Source: Ochrobactrum chromiisoli (GTDB lineage Bacteria > Pseudomonadota > Alphaproteobacteria > Rhizobiales > Rhizobiaceae). Taken from it: a DNA stretch of 64,000 nt. A model generated the notes under the pieces. The model searched no databases, was not told the origin of the DNA, and saw only the letters and a program-made list of their open reading frames with translations. Both the position numbers and the translations under genes were made by a program. This document shows positions 48,243 through 56,202 of the stretch, one piece after another (within the stretch, counting starts at the first letter, position 1; every line of letters begins with the position of its first letter). Location: positions 124,001 through 188,000 of the forward strand of contig NZ_JAPHAV010000001.1 in assembly GCF_026241335.1 (NCBI RefSeq), read 5' to 3'.

Positions 48243-49853
48243 TTATTCAGCCGCAATCTGGGTTGCAGGCGCTGCATCCCGCACGTCGTGATCGACATGG
48301 CTTTCGAATTTCTCGAAATTGGCTACGAACATATCGACAAGCTTTTGGGCCTGTGCATCGTAAGCGGTTTTGTCGGCCCAGGTCGAACGTGGATTGAGAA
48401 TGGATGTATCCACGCCTGGCACTTCAACCGGAACCGCAAAGCCGAAATTCGGATCGGTACGGAACTCCGCATTGTTAAGCGAACCGTCAAGCGCTGCCGC
48501 AAGAAGTGCGCGGGTTGCCTTGATTGGCATACGCTTGCCGGTGCCATAAGCGCCACCGGTCCAGCCGGTATTGACCAGCCAGCAATCGACCTTGTGTTCG
48601 GCGATCAGCTTGCGCAGCAGATTGCCGTATTCCGATGGATGGCGCGGCATGAACGGCGCGCCAAAGCAGGTCGAGAATGTTGCTTCCGGCTCGGTCACAC
48701 CCTTCTCAGTACCGGCAACCTTGGCGGTATAGCCTGACAGGAAGTGATACATGGCCTGTGCTGGCGTCAGCTTGGCAATCGGAGGCATCACGCCGAAAGC
48801 ATCAGCGGTGAGCATGATGATGTTCTTCGGCTGACCGCCCTTGCCGCTCGCAGAGGCATTCGGGATGAAGGGAAGCGGATAGGCGCAACGGGTGTTTTCG
48901 GTGAGTGAGCCGTCATTGAAATCCGGCTGGCGATTTTCATCCAGCACAACATTTTCCAGAACCGTGCCGAATCGCTGCGTGGTCGCATAAATTTCCGGCT
49001 CGGCTTCTGCCGAAAGACGAATCGTTTTTGCATAGCAGCCGCCTTCGAAATTGAAGACGCCATGCTCGCCCCAGCCATGTTCGTCATCGCCGATCAGCGT
49101 GCGGCTTGGATCGGCCGAAAGCGTGGTCTTGCCGGTGCCCGACAGGCCGAAGAACACAGCCGTGTCGCCGTTCGGGCCTTCATTGGCCGAGCAATGCATC
49201 GGCATGACGCCCTTGGCGGGCAGAAGATAGTTGAGAACGGTGAAGACGGATTTCTTCATTTCACCGGCATAAGACGTGCCGCCGATCAGAACGATCTTGC
49301 GGGTAAGATCGACCGCAATCACCGTTTCTGTACGCACACCATAGCGGGCAGGATCAGCCTTGAAGGAAGGCAGATCAATGATGGTCAGTTCAGGCACGTA
49401 AGATGCAAGCTCTGCTTCTTCCGGGCGGATCAGCAGATTGCGGATGAACAGCGAGTGCCATGCATATTCGGTGACAACACGGGCATTGATCTTATTGTCT
49501 TTGTCGGCGCCGCCAATCAAATCCTGTACGAAAAGCTCCTTGCCCTTCGCATGTTCGATGAAATCGGCATGAAGAAGCTCAAAAGCTTCCGGCGACATCG
49601 GCTTGTTGTTGTCCCACCACACCTGATCATCGGTGTTGGCATCGCGAACCACGAATTTGTCTTTTGGCGAGCGGCCTGTGTGCTGGCCGGTGCGTGCAAC
49701 AAGCGCACCCTGCGCAGAAAGCTCTGCTTCGCCACGGCGAATGGTTTCTTCATAAAGCCGTGCGGGTCCAAAATTATAAAAGACTGCGGACAGTTCCTTC
49801 AATCCTGAAGTCGCAATGGAAGCGGCAGTGTTGTGAATGCCGGTCTCTTTCAT
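48243..49853 (-). CDS. pckA: Phosphoenolpyruvate carboxykinase (ATP)
   Basis: 536 aa, uninterrupted. Kinase-1a [23 protein letters not shown], metal/substrate [38 protein letters not shown] and [14 protein letters not shown] are conserved. Converts oxaloacetate to PEP for gluconeogenesis. GGAGAG precedes the ATG. Classical Brucella are reported to lack a working pckA, so an intact frame favours an Ochrobactrum-type strain. Divergent from bvrR. Confidence 0.95.
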   Translation of the reverse strand: MKETGIHNTAASIATSGLKELSAVFYNFGPARLYEETIRRGEAELSAQGALVARTGQHTGRSPKDKFVVRDANTDDQVWWDNNKPMSPEAFELLHADFIEHAKGKELFVQDLIGGADKDNKINARVVTEYAWHSLFIRNLLIRPEEAELASYVPELTIIDLPSFKADPARYGVRTETVIAVDLTRKIVLIGGTSYAGEMKKSVFTVLNYLLPAKGVMPMHCSANEGPNGDTAVFFGLSGTGKTTLSADPSRTLIGDDEHGWGEHGVFNFEGGCYAKTIRLSAEAEPEIYATTQRFGTVLENVVLDENRQPDFNDGSLTENTRCAYPLPFIPNASASGKGGQPKNIIMLTADAFGVMPPIAKLTPAQAMYHFLSGYTAKVAGTEKGVTEPEATFSTCFGAPFMPRHPSEYGNLLRKLIAEHKVDCWLVNTGWTGGAYGTGKRMPIKATRALLAAALDGSLNNAEFRTDPNFGFAVPVEVPGVDTSILNPRSTWADKTAYDAQAQKLVDMFVANFEKFESHVDHDVRDAAPATQIAAE

Positions 49854-50210
49854 GGTCTCTCCGCCATCTGGTTCGAAAGTTGGTTGGCCCCTTTGTCATC
49901 GGGATGGCAGTCAGAAGCAGATTAATTAAATTAAATCAAATATTTAATCGATTTAAAAAAATTGAAAATTTTTTAAATCGTTTAATTTTTCGGTTACGAT
50001 GACGATCTCCAGTCTGAAAATGTTCGGCTCAGCATGAACCAAGCAACACGATTCGAAAGATCGCATTTCTGTGAAGTTAAGCGGCTGCCACATTTTGTAC
50101 CTAATTTGTACTGCAAAAGCGGCGTGACTATAATAAGATCAACGCTGACAGGCGTTTGTAATTTCTACCGCCACCGTGATCGGGGCGGTTTAAAAAAGGA
50201 GAAGGTCCGC
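49854..50210. promoter_or_regulatory. 357-bp divergent pckA-bvrR promoter region
   Basis: Holds an AT-rich core (about 49920-49990) with a 12-bp inverted repeat: CGATTTAAAAAA (49949-49960) and TTTTTTAAATCG (49969-49980), 8-nt spacer, plus several TTAA motifs. Likely regulator-binding or bendable DNA. No gene seen; an open frame upstream of bvrR (from 50034) is not supported. Confidence 0.55.
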
Positions 50211-50930
50211 ATGAAGGAAGCTTCGGCAACGCAGACAATCGCGCTGGTCGACGATGACCGCAACATTCTGACCTCCGTTTCCATTGCTCTGGAGTCGGAA
50301 GGCTATCGCGTGGAGACCTATACCGATGGAGCGTCCGCTCTCGATGGTTTGATGACGCGTCCGCCCAACCTTGCAATCTTTGATATCAAGATGCCGCGTA
50401 TGGATGGCATGGAACTGCTGCGTCGCCTGCGCCAGAAGTCTGACCTCCCCGTCATATTCCTGACGTCTAAGGACGATGAGATCGATGAATTGTTCGGCCT
50501 GAAGATGGGCGCGGATGATTTTATTACCAAGCCGTTCTCGCAGCGTCTTCTGGTCGAGCGTGTAAAGGCTGTTCTGCGCCGTGTTGCGGCGCGTGACGGC
50601 ACTGCAAAGCCATCCGGTCAGCAGGCCAAGTCGCTGGAACGTGGCCAGCTGGTCATGGATCAGGAACGCCACACCTGCACCTGGAAGGGCGAGCCGGTCA
50701 CGCTCACTGTCACCGAGTTTCTCATCCTGCATTCGCTTGCCCAGCGTCCAGGTGTTGTGAAAAGCCGTGACGCGCTGATGGATGCGGCCTATGATGAGCA
50801 GGTCTATGTTGATGACCGCACCATCGACAGCCACATCAAGCGCCTGCGCAAGAAGTTTAAGGCGACAGACGATGATTTCGAAATGATCGAAACGCTTTAT
50901 GGCGTTGGTTATCGTTTCCGCGAAGCATAA
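50211..50930 (+). CDS. bvrR: Two-component response regulator BvrR (ChvI-type)
   Basis: 239 aa. Start ATG 50211 with GGAG before it ([20 protein letters not shown]). Receiver acidic pocket VDDDRN, phosphoacceptor Asp58 in [13 protein letters not shown], Thr and Lys in FLTSKDDE and DFITKPFSQ; the OmpR-type winged helix follows ([27 protein letters not shown] ... GVGYRFREA). In Brucella BvrR controls outer-membrane and virulence genes; in other rhizobia ChvI answers acid and periplasmic ExoR. Linked to bvrS. Confidence 0.97.
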   Translation: MKEASATQTIALVDDDRNILTSVSIALESEGYRVETYTDGASALDGLMTRPPNLAIFDIKMPRMDGMELLRRLRQKSDLPVIFLTSKDDEIDELFGLKMGADDFITKPFSQRLLVERVKAVLRRVAARDGTAKPSGQQAKSLERGQLVMDQERHTCTWKGEPVTLTVTEFLILHSLAQRPGVVKSRDALMDAAYDEQVYVDDRTIDSHIKRLRKKFKATDDDFEMIETLYGVGYRFREA

Positions 50931-50943
50931 TATAGTTTACGAG

Positions 50944-50978
50944 GTTGCCGGGCCTGTCTCAAAGACCCGGCAACTTTT
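50944..50978 (+). terminator. Hairpin with T-tract between bvrR and bvrS
   Basis: GTTGCCGGG (50944-50952) pairs with CCCGGCAAC (50966-50974), loop 13 nt, followed by TTTT. Could attenuate bvrS relative to bvrR. Confidence 0.65.
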
Positions 50979-51015
50979 GACAAAGCTACTATTGAGAAAG
51001 TTAGATTGAAGCGAC

Positions 51016-52821
51016 ATGGTCGCCGAAACCCGCAAAGACAGTGCGATTAGCATGAGAGAGCGCAGGGCGCGGCGGCAACGCTCGCTTTTTCTGCGCAGGC
51101 TTTTTGCGCCTTTGAGCCGGTTTCTCGGTCAGTTTCTGTTTTCGAGCCTGACGCGCCGCATCCTGTTTCTCAATCTTGCAGCGCTGGCCGTTCTGGTCTC
51201 CGGCATTCTTTATATGAACCAGTTCCGTGAGGGGCTGATCGACGCCAAGATTGAAAGCCTGCTCACGCAAGGCAAGATTATTGCCGCCGCCATTTCGTCA
51301 TCAGCAACTGTTGATACCAATTCACTGATGATTGACCCGGAAAAACTGCTGGAATTGCAGGCGGGGCAAAGCATCACGCCCTCACCCGATTCGCCTGATA
51401 ACTGGGAATTCCCGATTAATCCGGAAAAAGTGTCGCCGCTGCTGCGTCAGTTGATTTCACCCACCAGCACCCGCGCGCGCATCTATGATCATTACGCCAA
51501 TCTGCTGCTGGATTCCCGTTCGCTCTATGCGCCGGCTTTTGCATCGGGCGGCCCGGTTTTCCGTTATGATCTTCCGGCGATTGAGGAAGATACGCCCAGT
51601 GTATGGGAACGCTTTACCGGCTGGTTTTCACGCCTTTTCTATGGGGGCGGTCTGCCGCTCTATCAGGAGCAGCCGGGTGGCAACGGCCTCGCCTATCAGG
51701 AAATCGTGCGCGCATTGAGCGGCTCACCGCAAACCGCACAGCGGCGCAACCAGCAAGGCGAGCTGGTTGTTTCGGTGGCCGTTCCCATCCAGCAATCACG
51801 TGCCATCCTTGGTGTTCTGCTGCTTTCCACAGAGGGCGACGATATTGATAAGATCGTGCAGGGCGAACGCATGGCCGTGTTCCGTGTGTTCGGCGTTGTC
51901 GCAGCTGTCATGGTGATTCTGTCGCTGTTTCTGGCCTCAACCATTGCAAGCCCGTTGAGAAAGCTCGCCGCGGCGGCTGACCGCGTGCGCCTTGGCGTGA
52001 AAAGCCGTGAGGAAATTCCCGATTTCTCCGAACGTCAGGATGAAGTCGGTCATTTGTCCACCTCCATTCGCGCGATGACCGATGCGCTTTATACGCGCAT
52101 TGAAGCGATTGAGAGTTTTGCAGCCGACGTCAGCCATGAGCTGAAAAACCCCCTCACCTCGCTTCGTAGTGCGGTTGAAACGCTGCCACTGGCCAAGAAT
52201 GATGATTCGCGCAAACGCCTGCTCGACGTCATTCAGCATGACGTGCGCCGCCTTGACCGCCTGATCACCGATATTTCGGACGCATCGCGTCTGGATGCGG
52301 AGCTGGCGCGCGAACATTCCGACCGTGTTGATATGCAATCACTGCTCAACAACATCGTGACCGCTGCGCGTGAAGTCCGCCGCAACAAGGTTGGCACAGA
52401 GATCGTTCTCAATACCGGCAAATTACCCGCTGGCAAGAAAGGCTTTTTCGTGGCCGGGCATGATTTGCGTCTGGGGCAGGTGGTCAGCAATCTTATTGAA
52501 AATGCACGGTCTTTCGTGCCGGAAGATACCGGACGTATTGTCGTCACCCTGAGGAGGGAAGGCAATCGCTTGCAAGTCTTGGTCGAAGATAACGGTCCCG
52601 GCATTCCGATTGAAAACATTGAACGTATTTTTGAGCGTTTCTATACTGATCGCCCGGCTTCAGAAGCGTTCGGCCAGAATTCCGGCCTGGGGCTGTCGAT
52701 CAGTCGCCAGATTATTGAAGCCCATGGCGGTACGCTGAGCGCAGAAAACATCATGGATTTGGATAATCGATCTGAAATGAAGGGTGCGCGCTTCATCATC
52801 GATCTGCCAGCGATTTCGTGA
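51016..52821 (+). CDS. bvrS: Sensor histidine kinase BvrS (ChvG-type)
   Basis: 601 aa. First membrane helix ~50-70 (ILFLNLAALAVLVSGILYM), periplasmic sensor domain ~70-290, second helix ~295-315 (VVAAVMVILSLFLASTI), HAMP, then phosphoacceptor His374 in SFAADVSHELKNPLTSLRSA and ATPase motifs NLIENARSFV, VEDNGPGIP and NSGLGLSISRQI. Partner of BvrR. Followed within 8 bp by hprK. Confidence 0.96.
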   Translation: MVAETRKDSAISMRERRARRQRSLFLRRLFAPLSRFLGQFLFSSLTRRILFLNLAALAVLVSGILYMNQFREGLIDAKIESLLTQGKIIAAAISSSATVDTNSLMIDPEKLLELQAGQSITPSPDSPDNWEFPINPEKVSPLLRQLISPTSTRARIYDHYANLLLDSRSLYAPAFASGGPVFRYDLPAIEEDTPSVWERFTGWFSRLFYGGGLPLYQEQPGGNGLAYQEIVRALSGSPQTAQRRNQQGELVVSVAVPIQQSRAILGVLLLSTEGDDIDKIVQGERMAVFRVFGVVAAVMVILSLFLASTIASPLRKLAAAADRVRLGVKSREEIPDFSERQDEVGHLSTSIRAMTDALYTRIEAIESFAADVSHELKNPLTSLRSAVETLPLAKNDDSRKRLLDVIQHDVRRLDRLITDISDASRLDAELAREHSDRVDMQSLLNNIVTAAREVRRNKVGTEIVLNTGKLPAGKKGFFVAGHDLRLGQVVSNLIENARSFVPEDTGRIVVTLRREGNRLQVLVEDNGPGIPIENIERIFERFYTDRPASEAFGQNSGLGLSISRQIIEAHGGTLSAENIMDLDNRSEMKGARFIIDLPAIS

Positions 52822-52828
52822 TGCCGAC

Positions 52829-53299
52829 ATGACGCCCGAACAGGAAAAAAGCGGCCTTCATGCAACAACGGTTCAGTTGCGTGGCCGCGGTGTCATGCTG
52901 ATGGGAAAGTCTGGTGCAGGCAAGACGGAACTGGCCCTCACGCTTATCGAACGCGCCACGCTGCGTGGTGAGCAGGCCGCGCTTGTTGCCGATGACCGAA
53001 CCTTGCTGCATGTTGAAGACGGCAGACTGATCGCCAGCGTTCCCGAAGCGCTTGCCGGTGGTGTCGAGATTCGCGGTGCCGGGCTTTTCACGGTTGCTTA
53101 TGTGAAACACACACCTCTTGATCTGGTGGTGATGCTTGTCGGCCCGGACGAGGCAGAACGCTATCCGGGCGATAAAAAATGGCATTTTGAGGGGATCGGG
53201 CTCAAGCGCCTGTTGCTGCCCGCCCTGTCGTCGAATGGTGATTCTAACGCGCTTTCGCGCGCAATAGAGGCCACTTTGTTCTCCAAACCATGGCCGTGA
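52829..53299 (+). CDS. hprK: HPr kinase/phosphorylase, short alphaproteobacterial form
   Basis: 156 aa from ATG 52829. P-loop GKSGAGKT at residues 26-33, ELALTLIERA, VADDRTLLHVEDG and GVEIRGAGLF. It lacks the N-terminal domain of Gram-positive HprK (about 310 aa), as alphaproteobacterial forms do. Phosphorylates HPr on Ser. Placed between bvrS and EIIA/HPr, an arrangement known in Brucella and relatives. Confidence 0.92.
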   Translation: MTPEQEKSGLHATTVQLRGRGVMLMGKSGAGKTELALTLIERATLRGEQAALVADDRTLLHVEDGRLIASVPEALAGGVEIRGAGLFTVAYVKHTPLDLVVMLVGPDEAERYPGDKKWHFEGIGLKRLLLPALSSNGDSNALSRAIEATLFSKPWP

Positions 53300-53515
53300 G
53301 AATATTCGGCACTGATTTTTAACGCTCTTGCTAAAAAATCTGCCTAACGCTGCGGCATTTTGCTTTTTTCAAGGCATCGCTGAGATTTTTCACTTGCTAT
53401 CAGGATTTGCCCTGCCAAGATGCACAACTCACCGGCGATGTCCGGTAGGGTTTTTGTGTCATTTGCACCCGGCAGCGGGGTGAAGCGGCGGGCACACGAC
53501 AGGAGCTTTGAAAGT

Positions 53516-53917
53516 ATGATCGGACTCGTGCTTGTTACGCACGGAAGGCTGGCCGAAGAGTTTCTCCATGCTGTTGAGCATGTGGTCGGCCCGCAAGACA
53601 ATTTCGAGACCGTATGTATCGGTGCCGAAGATGACATGGAACAGCGTCGCCGTGACATTGTTGATGCGGTGGAACGTGCCGATACGGGCAGTGGTGTTAT
53701 CGTTCTCACCGATATGTTTGGCGGTACACCGTCCAATCTGGCAATTTCAGTGATGGAAGAAGGCAAGATCGAAGTGATCGCAGGTGTGAATCTGCCGATG
53801 CTGATCAAGCTTTCCAGTGTGCGCATTGGTGGCGATATTAAAGCGGCCTTGCGCGAAGCGCAGGATGCGGGGCGCAAATATATCAATGTTGCAAGCCAGG
53901 TGCTGACAGGAAAATAA
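53516..53917 (+). CDS. PTS EIIA component, mannose type
   Basis: 133 aa. Start ATG 53516 with AGGAG at 53501. MIGLVLVTHGRLAEEFLHAV carries the phosphorylated His9; IVLTDMFGGTPSNLAI is conserved. No sugar permease is present, so this belongs to a regulatory PTS that senses PEP/nitrogen state. 3 bp before ptsH. Confidence 0.93.
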   Translation: MIGLVLVTHGRLAEEFLHAVEHVVGPQDNFETVCIGAEDDMEQRRRDIVDAVERADTGSGVIVLTDMFGGTPSNLAISVMEEGKIEVIAGVNLPMLIKLSSVRIGGDIKAALREAQDAGRKYINVASQVLTGK

Positions 53918-53920
53918 TTC

Positions 53921-54235
53921 ATGCATCCCACTGTGGCCGTGACTGGCGAATATGATGCGGAAAGCGCTGTGTTCCGGTCTTTTGAGATCGTCAACAAGCG
54001 CGGACTTCATGCGCGCGCATCTGCAAAATTTGTGCAGCTTGTCGATAGTTTTAATGCACATGTACGCGTCAGCAAGGACGGCATGACTGTGGGGGGAACC
54101 TCCATCATGGGCCTGATGATGCTTGCAGCCTCGCCCGGTTGCTGCATCGATGTCAGCGCATCGGGCGAACAGGCTGAGGCCGTGCTTGATGCGCTTGGCG
54201 GCCTGATTGCCGATAAGTTCGGCGAAGAGGCCTGA
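53921..54235 (+). CDS. ptsH: Phosphocarrier protein HPr
   Basis: 104 aa. RSFEIVNKRGLHARASAKFVQ holds the phosphorylated His30; TSIMGLMMLAASPGCCIDVSASG includes the regulatory Ser that HprK would modify. Slightly longer than standard HPr by a 14-residue N-terminal extension. Last gene of the bvrRS-hprK-EIIA-HPr series. Confidence 0.94.
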   Translation: MHPTVAVTGEYDAESAVFRSFEIVNKRGLHARASAKFVQLVDSFNAHVRVSKDGMTVGGTSIMGLMMLAASPGCCIDVSASGEQAEAVLDALGGLIADKFGEEA

Positions 54236-54266
54236 AAGACCAATCTCCGCGATAAGTTGATATGCA

Positions 54267-54288
54267 CACATAAAGAACTCTTTATGTG
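54267..54288 (+). other. Perfect 9-bp hairpin after ptsH
   Basis: CACATAAAG and CTTTATGTG with a 4-nt loop, about 30 bp past the ptsH stop. No T-run, so possibly an mRNA 3' structure. Confidence 0.45.
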
Positions 54289-54368
54289 GCATTGTGCTGC
54301 GCATGCTGATCTGCTAATCAGGTCGCCAGCCGAGGCCCGTTCCCTTTTCCGGATCCGGGCTTCTCAAG

Positions 54369-54411
54369 CATGTTTGGGAACAGGGGCAACCGGTTTTCCG
54401 AGAACGACATG
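54369..54411. repeat. Single degenerate hairpin repeat (family A)
   Basis: CATGTTT ... CGACATG ends with an altered left arm; GGGGCAACCGG loop region and TTTTCC right inner arm. Between ptsH and ahcY. Confidence 0.7.
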
Positions 54412-54492
54412 CGCAAAAGCAAGAAGATAGAGCGAGCGTATCGGCTACGATTATGCGCGACACGCTCTAAGCAAATTTGATTGGAGCAGATG

Positions 54493-55893
54493 ATGACCGC
54501 AAGTCAGGATTTTGTCGTCAAGGATCTCAGCCTCGCGGATTGGGGCCGCAAGGAACTTGATATTGCTGAAACCGAAATGCCGGGCCTGATGGCTGCGCGT
54601 GAAGAATTCGGTCCGACACAGCCGCTCAAGGGCGCGCGTATTTCCGGCTCGCTGCACATGACGATCCAGACCGCCGTGCTGATCGAAACGCTGAAGGCGT
54701 TGGGCGCGGATGTCCGCTGGGCTTCGTGCAACATTTTCTCGACACAGGATCATGCAGCCGCAGCAATTGCGGCCACCGGCACGCCGGTTTTCGCCATCAA
54801 GGGCGAAACGCTTGAAGAATACTGGACCTATACCGACAAGATCTTCCAATGGCCGGATGGCGAACCATCCAACATGATCCTCGATGATGGTGGCGATGCC
54901 ACCATGTATATCCTGATCGGTGCGCGCGCTGAGGCTGGTGAAGACGTTCTTTCCAAGCCGGAAAGCGAAGAAGAAGAAGTTCTCTTCGCGCAGATCAAGA
55001 AGCGTATGGCTGAAACACCGGGCTTCTTCACGCGCCAGCGTGATGCGATCAAGGGTGTGACCGAAGAAACCACCACCGGCGTCAACCGTCTTTATCAGTT
55101 GCAGAAAAAGGGCCTCCTGCCCTTCCCGGCAATCAACGTCAATGACAGCGTGACCAAGTCGAAATTCGATAACAAATATGGCTGTAAGGAATCGCTGGTT
55201 GACGGCATTCGTCGCGGCACAGACGTCATGATGGCTGGCAAGGTTGCTGTTGTCTGCGGTTATGGCGATGTTGGCAAAGGCTCGGCAGCATCGCTCGCCG
55301 GTGCCGGTGCACGCGTGAAGGTCACGGAAGTTGATCCGATCTGCGCACTACAGGCTGCAATGGACGGCTTTGAAGTCGTAACGCTTGATGATGCGGCTTC
55401 GACTGCCGATATCGTGATTTCGACGACCGGTAACAAGGATGTCATCACGCTTGATCATATGCGCAAGCTCAAAGATATGGCGATTGTTGGCAATATCGGT
55501 CACTTTGACAATGAGATTCAGGTTGCAGGCCTGCGCAATCTCAAATGGACCAATGTGAAGCCACAGGTTGATCTGGTTGAATTCCCGGACGGCAAGCGCA
55601 TCATTCTTCTGTCGGAAGGTCGTCTGCTGAACCTTGGCAATGCAACCGGTCATCCGAGCTTTGTTATGTCAGCCTCTTTCACCAATCAGGTGCTGGGTCA
55701 GATCGAACTCTTCACGCGCACCGATGCGTATAAGAACGAAGTCTATGTTCTGCCGAAACATCTTGATGAGAAGGTCGCGCGTCTGCATCTCGACAAGCTT
55801 GGTGCCAAGCTGACGGTTCTTTCCGAGGAACAAGCTGCTTATATTGGCGTCACTCCACAGGGCCCATTCAAGTCAGAACACTACAGGTATTAA
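54493..55893 (+). CDS. ahcY: Adenosylhomocysteinase
   Basis: 466 aa from ATG 54493 ([20 protein letters not shown]) with GGAG 6 nt upstream. [53 protein letters not shown] and NAD motif [19 protein letters not shown]-terminal PFKSEHYRY. Splits S-adenosylhomocysteine to adenosine and homocysteine. Strong terminator follows. Confidence 0.97.
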   Translation: MTASQDFVVKDLSLADWGRKELDIAETEMPGLMAAREEFGPTQPLKGARISGSLHMTIQTAVLIETLKALGADVRWASCNIFSTQDHAAAAIAATGTPVFAIKGETLEEYWTYTDKIFQWPDGEPSNMILDDGGDATMYILIGARAEAGEDVLSKPESEEEEVLFAQIKKRMAETPGFFTRQRDAIKGVTEETTTGVNRLYQLQKKGLLPFPAINVNDSVTKSKFDNKYGCKESLVDGIRRGTDVMMAGKVAVVCGYGDVGKGSAASLAGAGARVKVTEVDPICALQAAMDGFEVVTLDDAASTADIVISTTGNKDVITLDHMRKLKDMAIVGNIGHFDNEIQVAGLRNLKWTNVKPQVDLVEFPDGKRIILLSEGRLLNLGNATGHPSFVMSASFTNQVLGQIELFTRTDAYKNEVYVLPKHLDEKVARLHLDKLGAKLTVLSEEQAAYIGVTPQGPFKSEHYRY

Positions 55894-55923
55894 GTATCTG
55901 TTAACCATACTGCTACATCTTGT

Positions 55924-55960
55924 AGGCCGGGCATCATAAAGTTGCCCGGCCTTTATTTTT
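55924..55960 (+). terminator. Terminator after ahcY
   Basis: AGGCCGGGCA and TGCCCGGCCT form a perfect 10-bp stem with a 9-nt loop, then TTATTTTT. Confidence 0.93.
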
Positions 55961-56000
55961 ACACCGAACACGCTTCACGTGGATTCACGGGGAGGGTATT

Positions 56001-56138
56001 GTGAAGACGAATCAATGTGTTTTGACGGGTGTTTGCGTTGGGCGTGTTTTGTCTGCAAAGACGAAAGACGGTCGACTTATTTATCCTCAAAACGGCTCTG
56101 GCTTTCAGCATTGTGGCGATGTGAGAGAGCCGGAATAA
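56001..56138 (+). CDS. Possible 45-codon small gene upstream of divL
   Basis: GTG 56001 preceded by GGGGAGG at ideal distance opens a 45-residue frame (starts MKTNQCVLTGVCVGRVLSAK if GTG is read as Met; it holds three Cys) ending TAA 56136-56138. No recognised motif. The ribosome site is its best support; it may be a leader peptide for divL or chance. Confidence 0.3.
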   Translation: MKTNQCVLTGVCVGRVLSAKTKDGRLIYPQNGSGFQHCGDVREPE

Positions 56139-56202
56139 AGAATTTTGAAATACGGGGGCCCTCTTTTTGAGGGTGCTTCCGGGCGGCGGAGACAAGGGAA
56201 AC

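Noticed and set aside
54236-54492. SAM/SAH riboswitch upstream of ahcY
   Set aside because: The leader holds a degenerate hairpin repeat and a simple 9-bp hairpin only; no match to known SAH or SAM aptamer layouts could be seen.
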